Source of the DNA: Amoebidium appalachense
Taxonomy: Eukaryota; Ichthyosporea
Reading direction: 5' to 3'
Length of the DNA: 64,000 nucleotides
NCBI GenBank assembly: GCA_963693365.1
Contig: CAVNZM010000016.1
Span: forward strand, 3,348,001 to 3,412,000
The position numbers and the translations under genes were made by a program. The notes under the pieces are model-generated. The model did no database searches. It had not been told where the DNA came from and was given only the letters and a program-made list of their open reading frames with translations. This document shows, in pieces, positions 1 to 38,100 of this stretch; position 1 is the stretch's first letter; each line of letters starts with the position of its first letter.

Positions 1-237
1 CCCTCATTCATCCGCCCTCCTTCCCACCCACCCCCTCCTTCCCACTCTCCCCCAAATCCCCCCCACCTCCGCCCCTCCCTTCCCCCCCCTCCCCCCTCCT
101 TCACCCCCCTCCCCCCTCCTTCACCCCCCCTCCCACCTCCAAACCTCCTTATCCTCCCCCCTCCTCCCCACCCCACCACCCCCTCCACCCCCCCAACATA
201 TCCTCACCCACCCAGACACACACACCCACACACACAC

Positions 238-6778
<6,541 letters not shown>

Positions 6779-7529
6779 GGTTGGTGGTTGACACGGACAC
6801 AAAAACTACCACATACGGTCTTTTGGCTACTTTCTTTGGTTGAATAGGGTATATTTGATGGTCTTTTCACACCGAGGGATGACAAGGGAGAAGGACCTCA
6901 GGCTAGAGTTGAAACCAAGCCCTCGGCCTAACAAGCTCGGTCGAAAGAGGTCGATTTAAAAACAAAGACGAGAAAAAGGGTAGACACTATAGCCCTACGC
7001 TGTTTCCCAAATAAACTAGTAAACCTTTAGAATAAGGCAGTAATACTAATATCTATCTCTGGAACCAAAACTCTCATGTCACCCCATGCGCTTGCTAACA
7101 TTCTGTCTGTGCTTCTGAACGCAAACACGAGTTATATCGGTGATCAAAATTCCCCATGCAGCGTCCGTTGCTTTTTGCGCGGGGGTTTACGCGCCGCCCG
7201 CCTGAGTTGAAAGATGGCGCGCGGGCATATTGGCGCCAAATTTCAACCAATCACATTGCATTAAAGGTGGTGCGGTGTTGACCAATCACCTGCGTCTAGG
7301 CACATAAATCGTGACTGTCACTCCACCGTTTATATCAGTGACGTAATCCAGCATGACATCATGAGCCACGGGCTGTGATGTCAGGCTGCGGGGCGCCGGC
7401 CGCGTTTTTACAAACTTGGCAAACTTATGAAAACACTAAAAAGCAGGGAAAACCGGGTCTAGTTTGTCTGTCCGCACGTTTGCTTTTCTCTGCAACTATC
7501 TTCTTTTGACTTTCCAAACACAAGTGAAA
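6779..7529. promoter_or_regulatory. Divergent promoter region of gene 1 and DDAH
   Basis: This 750-base non-repetitive spacer separates two genes read outwards. It holds the palindrome TTGGCGCCAA at 7230-7239 (E2F-like core), CCAAT boxes at 7247-7251 and 7282-7286, a TGACGTAA half CRE near 7338 and a GC-rich patch (7185-7225). Coding starts on each side flank it, so a shared bidirectional promoter is the simplest reading. The assignment rests on motif matches and position only. Confidence 0.55.
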
Positions 7530-10419
<2,890 letters not shown>

Positions 10420-11526
10420 AAAGTGTCGACTCTTTTAAAGGTGGTTTATTTTGGGCCAATTTATTGCCACTGCTTTTGGATCCTCTGGTCGGGCCGAGTA
10501 TTGTTTGGTGCGTACCAAGCCAATCATATTGCATATATGTCATTCGGGTCTGACCCCGGATTCGGATATCCAAAGGAAACCCCCTTGAAGGCAACTATCA
10601 TTCAATAGGGTTTGGTAGTTGGTGATTACACACTGTTTGGTAGGTAGGTGTATGACATTGGGTTTCTTAATATTTATATGGATGTATACAGTAGGTTTAG
10701 CAAATTTTTAGGTGTATACACGCTTTTAGAAGAGTGCATTTACATCCGGGACGTTTGATGTGGGGAGTGTCCAATGGTGTAATACTATACACATGCATTG
10801 TATGGGTGGATACTGGTACTCTAGAGGCACAGTTTACTCTGGGTTACACGTACACATTCTGATAGCTAGCCTAAGAATGTAAACCACTACACGGGGGTCA
10901 GACCACCTCTAGTAGATAGGTGTACATATACATGTATAGTTCCTAAGAAGGTTGTTAGGGAGGTTTTTTCATAGAAGAGTTCACATGTGATCACTTTGAT
11001 GACGGTGTTTCGCGCGAAACGGAGTAATAGACAATGCACATCAGGGCATGCGCCAGTTGTATGCACTTTCGTAGAGTTCGATGTATACTGCGAACCCCCC
11101 CCCCCCCCCCCCCCCTCCCCCCACGCATGCACACACACACGCACACACACACACTGGCACATACGCACACCTTCCCTTCCCCTTTCCGACCACCCAGGTC
11201 ACCCACACACCCATTCTTCTGTTTCCTCCATGCATGACCGCAACATACAGGCTAGCCTGCCCCACACGTACATATGCGCGCGCACATGTACACTCTGCAC
11301 AAACAACAGAAAATCGGATACGGATACACTTCTGGACGTAGTCGTAATTACAAGTGCAAACATTGTCACACACATTTTATTAGACTCACGATCATGACGT
11401 GCACATGTACAGGGTCACAGATGCACACACAGTTGACAAGCTCGCCGACAGGCCGACACACCGTGACACACAGGAGGGCCGGAGGATGGGGTGGGTGGTG
11501 GTGGTGGTGGTGGTGGTGGTGGTGGT

Positions 11527-11591
<65 letters not shown>

Positions 11592-11971
11592 GCCAGTATT
11601 AGTCTCAAGATCAGGTGTGTGAGAGGACACCATGGCCATGGAGAGAGATGCCCGGGGGGAGGAGGAGAGAGATACGATTGTGGGAGCTGAGAGAGAGGGA
11701 TACATAAGCACCTGCCCTCCAAACACATACATACAATGCACTAAGCTTCCGCCCATCTTCTAACTAGGGGAGCTACACACAAAAATACACTAGGACACCT
11801 CTCCAGATATACCCATTGTAACATGCCATTTCAATGTCATCCACAATTTCATTTTCAATCGCCAAATTGCACGGCACTGCCGGCTGGCATCATTACCTTT
11901 AATTGTTGTATTTCTCCGCCTCCCCCCACGGATGTATTTACACCCCCTCCAACCGCAATCCGTCCCATTGG
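10420..11971. other. Convergent intergenic region, no gene seen
   Basis: Lies between the 3' ends of DDAH (plus) and gene 3 (minus). The first 650 bases are non-repetitive and moderately AT-rich with no supported exon. Then come poly-C (11095-11115), CA-rich sequence, and a TGG repeat (11493-11527) running into a G homopolymer of about 63 bases (11528-11590). The open frames here are short or repeat-derived. Confidence 0.7.
11493..11590. repeat. (TGG)n plus poly-G of about 63 bases
   Basis: About eleven TGG/GGT units followed by an almost pure G run, the longest clean G homopolymer in the left third of the window. Confidence 0.95.
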
Positions 11972-12500
11972 TCAAAAATCAGCGATGTTGCACCAAATGC
12001 TCCCCAAAGCATACCTCCCGTGCTTTGCCCTGGCACCCTATACGCACACACCAGCTGTATACATACGTGCACACACACACACACATGGACACGCATGCAC
12101 ATGCAAGCACACACACGCGGACACGTACGTGCGCGCGCATGTGTGCTTTGACGTGCACGCACTGTACACACGTATATACACACGTACACGACATGCAGGG
12201 GCATGTGCATGGCATATACCACGTGGGGATACATGTACGCCCGTGCGTGTGCGCACACGCACATGTGTGTGTGTGCACGAGGACATGCTCACGAGGCCCT
12301 CTTCTTGATCTCCATGTCGATGTGGTGGCACAGGGCATGGATGATGTCGGAGGGCATTTTGTGGTCGATTCCAAACCGCTGACCAATCCGCTTGGCATCG
12401 TCCCCCTATTAAAAGAAAAAAAAAGAGGGCAGAATAAAAGGGTGAGAAAGAGTGATTTCAACTAAACTATTCCTTCTCCGTAGAACCCCCCCCACCCCCT

Positions 12501-12539
<39 letters not shown>

Positions 12540-12728
12540 AAAAAAAAAAAAAACCACCACCACCACCGCAACCACCCACCCACCCCCTTCTTGCGGCCAA
12601 GGCCAACCGCCCCCTTTTGGTATTATATGTGTGTATGTGCACGCGTGTGTTTGGGGGGGGGGGGGGGGGGATTATGTGTGTGTGGTGCAAGCCTAACATT
12701 GTGAGGACTATCAGGCAAGGGCACACAG

Positions 12729-12765
<37 letters not shown>

Positions 12766-12982
12766 CGGATCGCACATACACATGTGCTTGAGTGTACACA
12801 AGGAGAGGGAATACGGGGGAGAAGGTCAGTACCATTTATCATGTTTCCATCCCTCCACCGAGTCCCCTCCTCTGCCCCACCTTCCTTTCTTCCATATGGC
12901 ACTGACCTTTTCCCCCGTATTCCCTCTGATCCCATAAACTGATGCACGTATGTGTGTATGGGTGATGGCGAAGTGAGGGGTT

Positions 12983-13069
<87 letters not shown>

Positions 13070-13373
13070 ACCGCCAGCCACAGCACCCACACATAAAAGT
13101 CAAACACGACCTCCTATCCCAAACCCCCCCCGCCTCCCCGCCTCCCCACACACACACCCACTTACACAAACACCCACACCTACACCCACTTACAAACACA
13201 CATACACCCACCCACTCACCCACCCACCTACCCCCCCACCCCCACCACCGACCCACCGACCCACATACATACACACCCACACACACCCATCCCCACCCAC
13301 CCACCACCGCAATCCCCTTCTACTCACCCACCCACCCCCCTCCTCCCCTCCTCCCCTTTTCCCCTCCCCCCCA

Positions 13374-13404
<31 letters not shown>

Positions 13405-14263
13405 AACACACCCTCCCCACCAACCCCCCTTCCCCCCCCATTCCCACCCCTACACCAACCCATTCACCCCCCCACCCAGTCCCCCCACCCACAACCACCA
13501 ACACCTCCCCCCACCCTCTCCCTCCCCCCCTCCCCCGCCACACACACACACCTCATAGACTATGAGCTTATCCGTCTTGCCGTGGCTCACCTCCACCTCC
13601 AACTCAAACAAAGCCCTCGGTGCCTTTTTCTCCTCCCTCTCCCTCCCCATCCCTCCCTGCATCCCCACCCACACTCGCAATCCCCATCTCCGCATTCTCT
13701 TTAACATCCACACTCTCGTGAGTCTTCTCTTCTCTTTCTTCCCTTTTCTCTTCTCTCGTTGTTGCAATATTCTCCGCACGTGCGCCGTCCCCCCTACCTC
13801 TACCCCCCCTCCTTTCCTGTCTGCTCTCCCCCCGTCCTCCCACCGAAACCGTTGCCAAAGCATGCCCGCTCTTCCCCCTTCCACCTCCCGGACTTGTTCC
13901 TCCGGCGCCCCCCCTCCCCCCGTCGCTCCCTCTCCTTCCATCTTTCCTCTCAGAGACACCCCCCTTCGACCCATCCTCCGATCGTGCGGGCGCCCGACCC
14001 ACGCCCCCCTGATCCCCCTTTTGTCTTTGCCCCCTGCCTCTGCCCGCGCCCGTGTCTGTACGTGTGTCTCTCCCATCTGAACCTCCCGCTAACGCCCTCC
14101 CCTCCGTCCCGGGTCTTTGCTCCCTCCGTGTCTGTCTCTCTCTGTCTGTTCGCTCCCCCTCTTCCCTCTGTCTTCTTGGTTGAGTATCCCCGGGGGATTT
14201 TTTGGGTGGCCCGGTTTTTGGTGGCCTCGGGCCCCCGGTTTGGGGTTCTCGTTCAGCAGACAT
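11972..14263 (-). CDS. Small unrecognised protein with a conserved beta-rich C-terminal domain
   Basis: Three exons: about 14263-13552, 12405-12293 and 12029-11972. The joins 13552 to 12405 (phase 0) and 12293 to 12029 (phase 2) are in frame and reach a TGA. The C-terminal part reads ALFELEVEVSHGKTDKLIVY, then EGDDAKRIGQRFGIDHKMPS and DIIHALCHHIDMEIKKR. The pattern L.V.V..GK.D.I.VYEGDDA..IA..F...H.......L is one I associate from memory with C-terminal domains of several protist and ciliary or cytoskeletal proteins, without a name I can vouch for. Upstream the frame from ATG 14263 encodes about 200 residues rich in Arg, Glu and Gly. That frame differs from the domain frame, so either a short unseen intron lies near 13665-13715 or the charged stretch is not translated as drawn. 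The final exon is short and the least certain. Confidence 0.5.
12507..12553. repeat. Poly-C / poly-A junction
   Basis: A C run of about 23 bases flows directly into an A run of about 23 bases. On the minus (sense) strand this is poly-T then poly-G inside the intron just upstream of the 12405 acceptor. The same C-run/A-run arrangement recurs at 23757-23784, 25677-25713, 28731-28785, 48181-48228 and 60850-60884. Confidence 0.85.
12984..13067. repeat. (GT)n microsatellite
   Basis: About 84 bases of GT repeat in the intron between exons 1 and 2 of gene 3, followed to 13550 by C-rich sequence with CACCCA motifs and a poly-C run at 13374-13402. Confidence 0.9.
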
Positions 14264-16040
14264 GGTTATATGCCGTTACCTGCAGGTAAAAGGGGATGGA
14301 TAAGTAAGGGAAAGGTTGGGTGAATGGGTAACCACGATTATCGCTAGTGCTAGTGAGAGGGGAAGGTGGGAAGAACGGTGGGGGGGGGGGGGGGGGGGGA
14401 AGGAGGGGAGGGGGGCGGGGGTCTGAAGGAAAGGAAGGAAAAGGGAACAAAAAGGGAAGGGAGTGAAGGCGAAAATGATGGGAAAAGAAGGGTGGCAGGG
14501 GGGACGGTGGAGAGCGGGAGGACGGGGTGGGGGGAGGGGTGGGGGGGGGAGGGGGAGGGACAGAACAACTGATGTCGGTATTCCCAAGAGGCATTCCCAA
14601 GAGAATCAATAAAAGGCAGTATAGTATAATTCCTTTCAAAACCGTGCTGTGTTTATGGAATGGATGGTAGATAGGATTGTATGACGGAAGTGTGGTTAGA
14701 GCACAGGGGGGGCTATTGCCCTGTGGCACTTCCCGACTGGCACCAACAAAAGTACGTAGTGCCCCACTCCGTGCCAATCTCCAAAAAACACGCTCCCTGA
14801 GTTTGAGTCACAAAAGATTGGTTCGTTCATCGTCAGCAGCCCCCCCTCTCCCCCCTAAAATCCCCTTTCCTCCCCTCCCCCGCCGCCACCCTCACCACTC
14901 ACCCCCCGCCTTCCCTTCAGAATCGCGGTGCCAAACTTCCATAGTAAAACTAAGTGCAAAAGGGAGGGAGACAAAAGAAAACCGTCTCAATGTATCTGCG
15001 TAGTAGGGGTATCACCAAAATGTAGAAGCATAATGTGCAACTAAGCATAGGAAAAATGATAGGGAGGGAACATACGTCACAGTGTAAGCAGTGACTGCAT
15101 CAAAAAACCGTCAGCTGATGGTCGTTTTTTTTACCAGCGGAATAACTTGGTTGCACCTAGTTACTGCTGCAACTATCCGACAGTGGATGGCAGCTATTAT
15201 AGAGGTAAAGTAAATATAAAACATGAATGCTCCCAATGCCTTATCAGCACCTAGGCTGTCTTTGTAATGCACAGTTGAAACATGTAAACCGGATGCAAAA
15301 AAAAAGCAAAAACGGAAAAAACACAGCAGTTCTTGTGTGGTTCCAGTCAGCATGCGAACACGATGTTGGGAATCTCGCTACATTAATTGACCCCAACCAA
15401 GCAAAAAGGAAAATTTCAAGTTGAAAGGTAATCGATTCAAGTACTCTCTTTATGAACATGTAAATGCCTCAAAAATTTCTTGCCAAAGTAAATAAACAAA
15501 AACTAAACATTAAAACTATTAATTGCTGAACTAACAATTTATCTTTTTTTTTACAGCAACAAGGCTCCGCAAAACGTTTCTCTGAGTCTGAGACTTTCAA
15601 AGTTTCTCTCGAAAGAAAATAAAGTCCTAAATCGGTCAATGGACACCCGCTCAGTTCTAGGAGACACCATGGCGGATATTTATAGACACTTTTTGATTGG
15701 TTACCGTCACTTTTGGCGCCATTTCAAACAGTCGGCGCTGCCGGCGCACCGGCTTTCATGATCAACGGCACCCGGTCCCCGGCAGTCCTCGGCCCAAACA
15801 CATCATCATATGCGTCATAAAGCCTTCTACGTATCGCCATTTATTTGTGAAGTACACAGCCCATAATTCTAGCGGAAGTTTAGTAAATCATTCTGTTGCC
15901 TTTTCCTGCCCTCGCCCCCTCCCCTCCCAACCCTCCCCCCCCCCGCCTCCCCTGCGCCAAACACCCAACACACGCACACACACACACACAGGCACACGCG
16001 CATACCGTCCTACACCTGCTATATTCGACTTTACGCAAAA
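14264..16040. promoter_or_regulatory. Divergent intergenic region of gene 3 and RNASEH2C
   Basis: This 1.8 kb stretch separates gene 3 (minus) from RNase H2 subunit C (plus). About 14340-14570 is G-rich simple sequence; 14930-15560 is unique and AT-rich with no supported exon. At 15696-15721 an inverted CCAAT box (ATTGG) lies 10 bases before TTTTGGCGCCA, an E2F-like site, about 320 bases upstream of the RNASEH2C start codon. A C/CA-rich patch (15910-16010) precedes the start. Confidence 0.5.
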
Positions 16041-19340
<3,300 letters not shown>

Positions 19341-19907
19341 AGCAACGCGTGAAAAAGTCGACAATCCCATCAGTGTTACTGCCGCGATCGTCTTGGTGTC
19401 AAGAAAAAAAATGTTTTAAGCCCGGGATTGATATCTCTTCTAATCGACACCGATTACACGTTGCAACAGCTTATTAGACACGGGAAAAAGGAAGGTTTGG
19501 TGCCAGGGTATATTTTATTTGGTCAGAATCAGATTTATTGTAGTAACTCGAAGGAGGGTCCTTAAGGCATATATATGCATATGTTACTTGTAAACAATGT
19601 AATATCACACTAAGTGAACCCTAGTAGTTGGAAACCATCCGTGTAGCTAGTTGTAAACATTCTACTCATTCGCACTAATAATAATAATTCAGAACAACCC
19701 ACACAAACACCAACCAACCCCATCTAACCACCCCATCCTCGGAATGAATGCAAGCTACAACCACAACCACAACTGCACCACATTTCCATTTCTGTTCATT
19801 TTTACCATTTCAAACACAACGCATCTCACCGACACATCTCACCAAACACAGGCACAAAATAAAAACATTAAGTTTATCAAAACAACGATAAAATAAACAT
19901 AAAAGTC

Positions 19908-20052
19908 TAGTGTACCTTGTGTGTGGTCTTGCTGGAGAACGCAGTAAGCCATGCACACACACGAGAGGCAGTGCTCCCATCCGTTCCCAAATGTATACCA
20001 AACCAAACACACAAACAATAATTGGAAGGGGCAAAAAAACAAAACAAAAAAA
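19908..20052 (-). repeat. Dispersed repeat family, copy A
   Basis: Read on the minus strand this matches 52395-52530 on the plus strand. Both have a T-rich head (GTTTTTTTTTGTTTTG), then about 60 diverged bases, a shared core GG.TGGGAGCAC.GCC.CTC, and TGGCTTACTGCGTT.TCCAGC at the 3' side. No open frame of a known transposase is present. Type unknown. Confidence 0.7.
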
Positions 20053-20054
20053 AA

Positions 20055-20130
20055 CTATCAACTCTTCTTCGCCGCACCCAGCCTCCCACCCGTAACCCCT
20101 GACCCCGACCCCCTTCCTCACCAAATACAA
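20055..20130 (-). repeat. Decayed duplicate of the SCYL1 3' coding end, 180-base period
   Basis: TCAACTCTTCTTCGCCGCACCCAG at 20058 repeats TCAACTCTTTTTCACCGCGC at 20238, the reverse complement of the SCYL1 stop and last codons. The copy would read AAKKS-stop where the gene reads AVKKS-stop. Similarity fades about 60 bases into the coding side. Confidence 0.75.
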
Positions 20131-20237
20131 CCACAATATACCTTGTTTACTAAATACAAACTTACTTCAGCTGTCTATTAGTAAAACAAAATCGAAAAAC
20201 TGAAAAAAAATATAAAACCAGATGAAAAAAACCTCCC

Positions 20238-33898
<13,661 letters not shown>

Positions 33899-35379
33899 TT
33901 TCACCCTTCCCTAACAAGCCACAAATCCGCCCCCTATGTGTCCCTCTCCCTCTCCCTCCGTCCCCCTTCTCTCTCGAGCTCTGTCTCTCTTGCTCGCGCA
34001 ACCTTTCCCACACGTGCTTTACTACCACTCCTCGGCCTCAACAGGCACACACACGGACAGCTCCCTAGCACCACCGTAGCTTCCGGTTTCTTCTCTTCGT
34101 TAACTTCTAAAGCTACTTAATAAGAACCCAACTTAATCCTTTCCCCCAATTGCCCGAAACCCCAGTTCTCTCTGTCTCTCAGCTCTGCCTCTCTCTGTGG
34201 AAAGATCCGGGCTTCCGGCCGTGAGTCACTTAGTGACGTCACCCTGACAACCATCTAAATACCTGCCTTATTAGGCTAAATTCCGTAATAACGGGCGAAT
34301 ATGCATATGCGCTCGTTCGCAGAAATGACGCACCTCCTCTCCTCCCACTTTCAGACTTTTGTAGCTTTCTGTGCTCTGGGCTCCGCTCCCAATAGAATCC
34401 TATGTTCTGGTTGCTTTGCCTAATATAAGGTATTATAGTATAGTGGGTACTTATTCACACTGTGGGCGTCGTGCCTGCACACGCTTGAGCCATCTCAAGG
34501 AACAGGGTGAGTTTTCCGAACTGAATCTTCATCCTGACGAGATCTCTGGCGATGATGCAAAACTAAGAATCGAAATTTGCTGAAGGGAAGGTAGGCCCTT
34601 TAGACATATAAGAAGAGTTGATATATGTGAGGTTTGAGGGAATTCAACTAAAATCTTACAGAAAAAAAGCAAATGGTTTATTGTGGTGGTGCTATATATA
34701 CTTGATGCACGTGTGCCGGAAGTAGCTCGAGGATTCACCATTTAGTGCTACAAACCAGACCTCGTAACTGAGACTGTACCAAAGCATTTATTTTCGATCA
34801 TCTGTTGTATAGATATGATATTTATGATAAAAGAGAATAATGTATATAAGTTCACTATAATGAAACACCAGCACAAAAAGATCTCTCTATTATGGATATG
34901 TATATCTCTCAGCATATTCTTTTTCAAGTTGCCATGTTATTCGCACTTATCACTGACCAGAAAATTGTATGTGCATTCATCTTTATATAGTTATGAGACG
35001 AGGATGTCATCACTGCACTTATACTTGTGTTAATGTGCACCTTAACGAAGCACCGGCACATTCGGATCTCTCTATGTCGCACGTATATGCATCTTTTTCA
35101 GCCTGTTCTTTTTCATGTCCCCAGTATTCTCAACCCCATGATATTCGCTCATGATCACTGCCCAGTAAATTGTGCACATTTACGTATATTCATATATTTA
35201 TGATTATGAGCCAAGAATGCCAGTTATTTACTAATCGTTATGCTCTCGTGTGCACTTTGCCAAAGCATCAGCTAAAGAATGACTTGTGCCTCATGCAGTG
35301 TATTTTTTTTTCCATTTGCCCGCTATTTTCTAACCCTATGTTACTCACTCATATGATCGACATCACTGAGCAGGCAAGC
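33899..35379. promoter_or_regulatory. Divergent promoter region of SCYL1 and the F-box gene
   Basis: This 1.5 kb unique spacer has outward genes on both sides. A perfect CRE/ATF palindrome TGACGTCA is at 34234-34241, about 340 bases upstream of the SCYL1 start, with CTCTCTC and CTCTGTC motifs around it. The right half (34840-35379) consists of three diverged copies of a roughly 185-215-base repeat, annotated separately. Confidence 0.5.
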
Positions 35380-35400
35380 ATGGAGCCAGCCACCCCAAGT
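34863..35400 (+). repeat. Three diverged tandem units running into F-box exon 1
   Basis: Shared landmarks are AAACACCAGCAC (34863), GAAGCACCGGCAC (35046) and AAGCATCAGCT (35262), each followed by a T-rich stretch, TCTTTTTCA.., and then ATCACTGACCAG, ATCACTGCCCAG and ATCACTGAGCAG respectively. The third copy of the last landmark lies 10 bases before the F-box start codon, so the start region of the gene is itself repeat-derived. Confidence 0.7.
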
Positions 35401-35692
35401 CTCTGTGACCTGCCCAACGAGATACTCCTTCTTGTTTTGCAGCACCTGGACGGCATAGAACTGGCCAGCGCACAGAGGGTGGGTGTTTTTAGTCAGAGAG
35501 CCGGAGATTGAAGATGCATTTGCGCTTGTATTTGCAACATCTGCATGACCAAGTTGTCAAGTGCAATGTGTGTGGCGATTCCGAATAGGTATACTGCTAC
35601 AGGGCTTGCTATGCAGTGGTTTTTTTTCCCCCTTTTTTTTCTTGTTTTTTTTTTTTAAAGGGGAAAAGAAAGAGGGGCGAAGAAAAAGAACG

Positions 35693-35745
<53 letters not shown>

Positions 35746-36375
35746 GGGGCCGGGGCCAAGGAAGCCAACCTACCCAAAAGAAGAACAATATTTATAGAAC
35801 GAAATTAACGGTATTGTTGGCAATCCGCCCACCCCCCCCCCCCCCCCCCCCCCCCCCAACCAACCAAAAAAAAAAAAAAAAAAAAAAAAAAACCAGCTAT
35901 TTGGGCCGCGAGGGGATTTATATTTATGATATATGCATACATATCTGCAACACTGACACCATTTTTTTTCCTTCGTTTTTTCTACCTATATAATACAAAA
36001 TCGCTCCGGTTTCTTCACACTGCCATGCGCGTTAACGCAAACATGCACACCTCTAACCACACACATCCAGTTTCCCAACTAGAAACTTAATAAACATTCC
36101 TCTGGTGATTTTGTGCCAATGCAGTTTTGTAGTCACTGAACATAACTTTTCTCCCTCGCCTGCAGGTGTGCCGCCGCTGGGCAGGACTTATAGACACGTC
36201 TGATGTGTCTTTGTGGGGGCGCATGTGCAGGCAGAAGGGCTGGTGGCTGCCTGACCAACAGCAGAGGGTGGGCGGCATAAAGTGGAAGAATGTCTACAGG
36301 TGGGTCGTGATATGGCACATAATAAACATAGATAAAAGCATGAAAAAAATAAACATAGCATGCAAATTCCTTGCC

Positions 36376-36406
<31 letters not shown>

Positions 36407-37012
36407 AGAGAGAGAGAAAGAAATGCCGGCTACATAGTGGGCTAGACAAAGACAAGTTGTTGTTACTTCGTTTGGGATTGGGCGCTCGTTAGCATGCATC
36501 ATTCCACAGTACTTTTTTACCCTAAGTCCCTTGGGGAAAAAATTGGGCTAAAAGTATTGTGCGTAGAGAGGAGATTTGACATGTGAAAGATGTGTGACGA
36601 TTATTAAAAGGGTTACACCGGTATGGTGTTCAGAACAAATACGATGGCAATCATACAAGATTCCAAACAATCATAGTTATAGAGTGACCTGCATTTTTCT
36701 GGTTTTCTGACCGCAGGAATATGGGCAAATCACACAAGGTCACAATCCTTTCTCTATCACCGGCATAGATTTTCATGTTTCTAACCACAGAAATGTGTGC
36801 ACAGGTACCACTATGCCATTGAGCGGCCGTGGGTGTGTGGGCACTACAGCCGTGTGCACAGCTACGAGGAATGGGAGGCGGCCAAGCAGAGAGTAGTCAG
36901 CACCCAGACCACAACCGCGATAAACAGGTGTGTCAGCTGATGGGCATGTGTGAATTTTATTCTTTCAAAAAATTTATTCTCATTTTATTTATTTACTTGT
37001 TTTATTTTGGGG

Positions 37013-37068
<56 letters not shown>

Positions 37069-37122
37069 GATTTGAAGTTTGTTGGAATGATGTAAATTTT
37101 CCTTTGTTGTTGGTGGGTGGGT

Positions 37123-37158
<36 letters not shown>

Positions 37159-37210
37159 TCTAAAAGTGGTTGGAATTTCATGACGAATGTGATGTTTTGT
37201 TTGTTTGTTT

Positions 37211-37248
<38 letters not shown>

Positions 37249-37254
37249 GGGGGT

Positions 37255-37296
<42 letters not shown>

Positions 37297-37365
37297 TCTA
37301 AAAGTGGTTGGAATTTCATGACGAATGCGATGTTGTTGTTTTTTGTTTTTGTTTTTTTATTTGTT

Positions 37366-37407
<42 letters not shown>

Positions 37408-38100
37408 CTGAAAGTGGTTGGATTTTCATGACGACAACCTTTTGGGTTGGGAAAGGGTCAGGACAAATAAGAGAAGGCCGGTGAATCCGAGAAAATTGGG
37501 TGGACCCAGGAGAGGGGGGGAGGGGGGAGGGGAGGGGGGGGGGGGGGGGGGGGGGGAGGCACAGGCTGGAGGATTGGGCGGGTAGGTGATGCGAGCTGGG
37601 AAGAAAGGGAGAGGGGGGGGGGGGGGGGGGGGGGGAGGGAGGGTAGAAGGACTATTGTGCCAGAAAAGAGGGGAGTATGCATGTTGTTTCTATGGCGGGG
37701 TAGTGACTGACCATACGTGAGGATGATGGCAGGTGTTACCCAATCAATATTAGCCAATCATGTACGCGCCATTTTTGGCGGATAGCTAACCATAAATGAT
37801 TTGAGTTTTGTCACCTTGCCCACAAGCTTTTTTGGCCGCAGCGCTGCCCGAAGGACTATTGCAAAATACTATGAAATTGATCATCGGCTTTAGGAAATAT
37901 ATGTTTCACGACCAGCAAAGCGCTTTTTAGGGTGATAACATCGCTACAGACAGCTCAGCCGGTCCGAAAAACCATTATGCTTTTCCATGGCGGGGTAGAA
38001 TAGTGACTGATCATATGTGTACCTACACAGGCGGGACCTCTGCCGGCTGAGTGCTGAGCAGTGGGGCACGGTGCTGCAGAAGATGTGCTGCCTCCCCTAG
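35380..38100 (+). CDS. Small F-box protein
   Basis: Likely substrate adaptor of an SCF ubiquitin ligase. Four exons: 35380-35478, 36166-36299, 36805-36927, 38031-38100. All are GT-AG and in phase; 426 bases give 141 aa. The F-box spans exons 1 and 2: LCDLPNEILLLVLQHLDGIE and then LASAQRVCRRW, followed by LWGRMCRQKGWW. Exon 3 has the aromatic, polar stretch YHYAIERPWVCGHYSRVHSY. The protein ends RLSAEQWGTVLQKMCCLP soon after, with no WD40, LRR or Kelch repeats. The ATG at 35380 has a purine at -3 and G at +4; an in-frame ATG at 35353 is possible. The substrate cannot be told. Confidence 0.85.
37018..37425 (+). repeat. Tandem G-run units in F-box intron 3
   Basis: The unit is a 25-45-base G run plus GATCTAAAAGTGGTTGGAAT and TTCATGACGA. 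Copies are at 37157, 37295 and 37406 (the last GACCTGAAAGTGGTTGG), with a more diverged one at 37069. T-rich spacers (a T run of about 35 bases at 37211-37246) separate them. Confidence 0.85.

Larger units (their letters stand above)
19341..20237. other. Convergent spacer between RNASEH2C and SCYL1
   Basis: Mostly AT-rich unique sequence with several AATAAA-like strings. It contains the dispersed repeat copy at 19908-20052 and a decayed copy of the SCYL1 3' coding end at 20055-20130. No gene is supported. Confidence 0.6.

Noticed and set aside
19810-20136. Similar open frames at 19810-20136 and 52241-52713 suggesting a shared protein
   Set aside because: The similarity comes from the dispersed non-coding repeat; the frames have no common start or full-length agreement.
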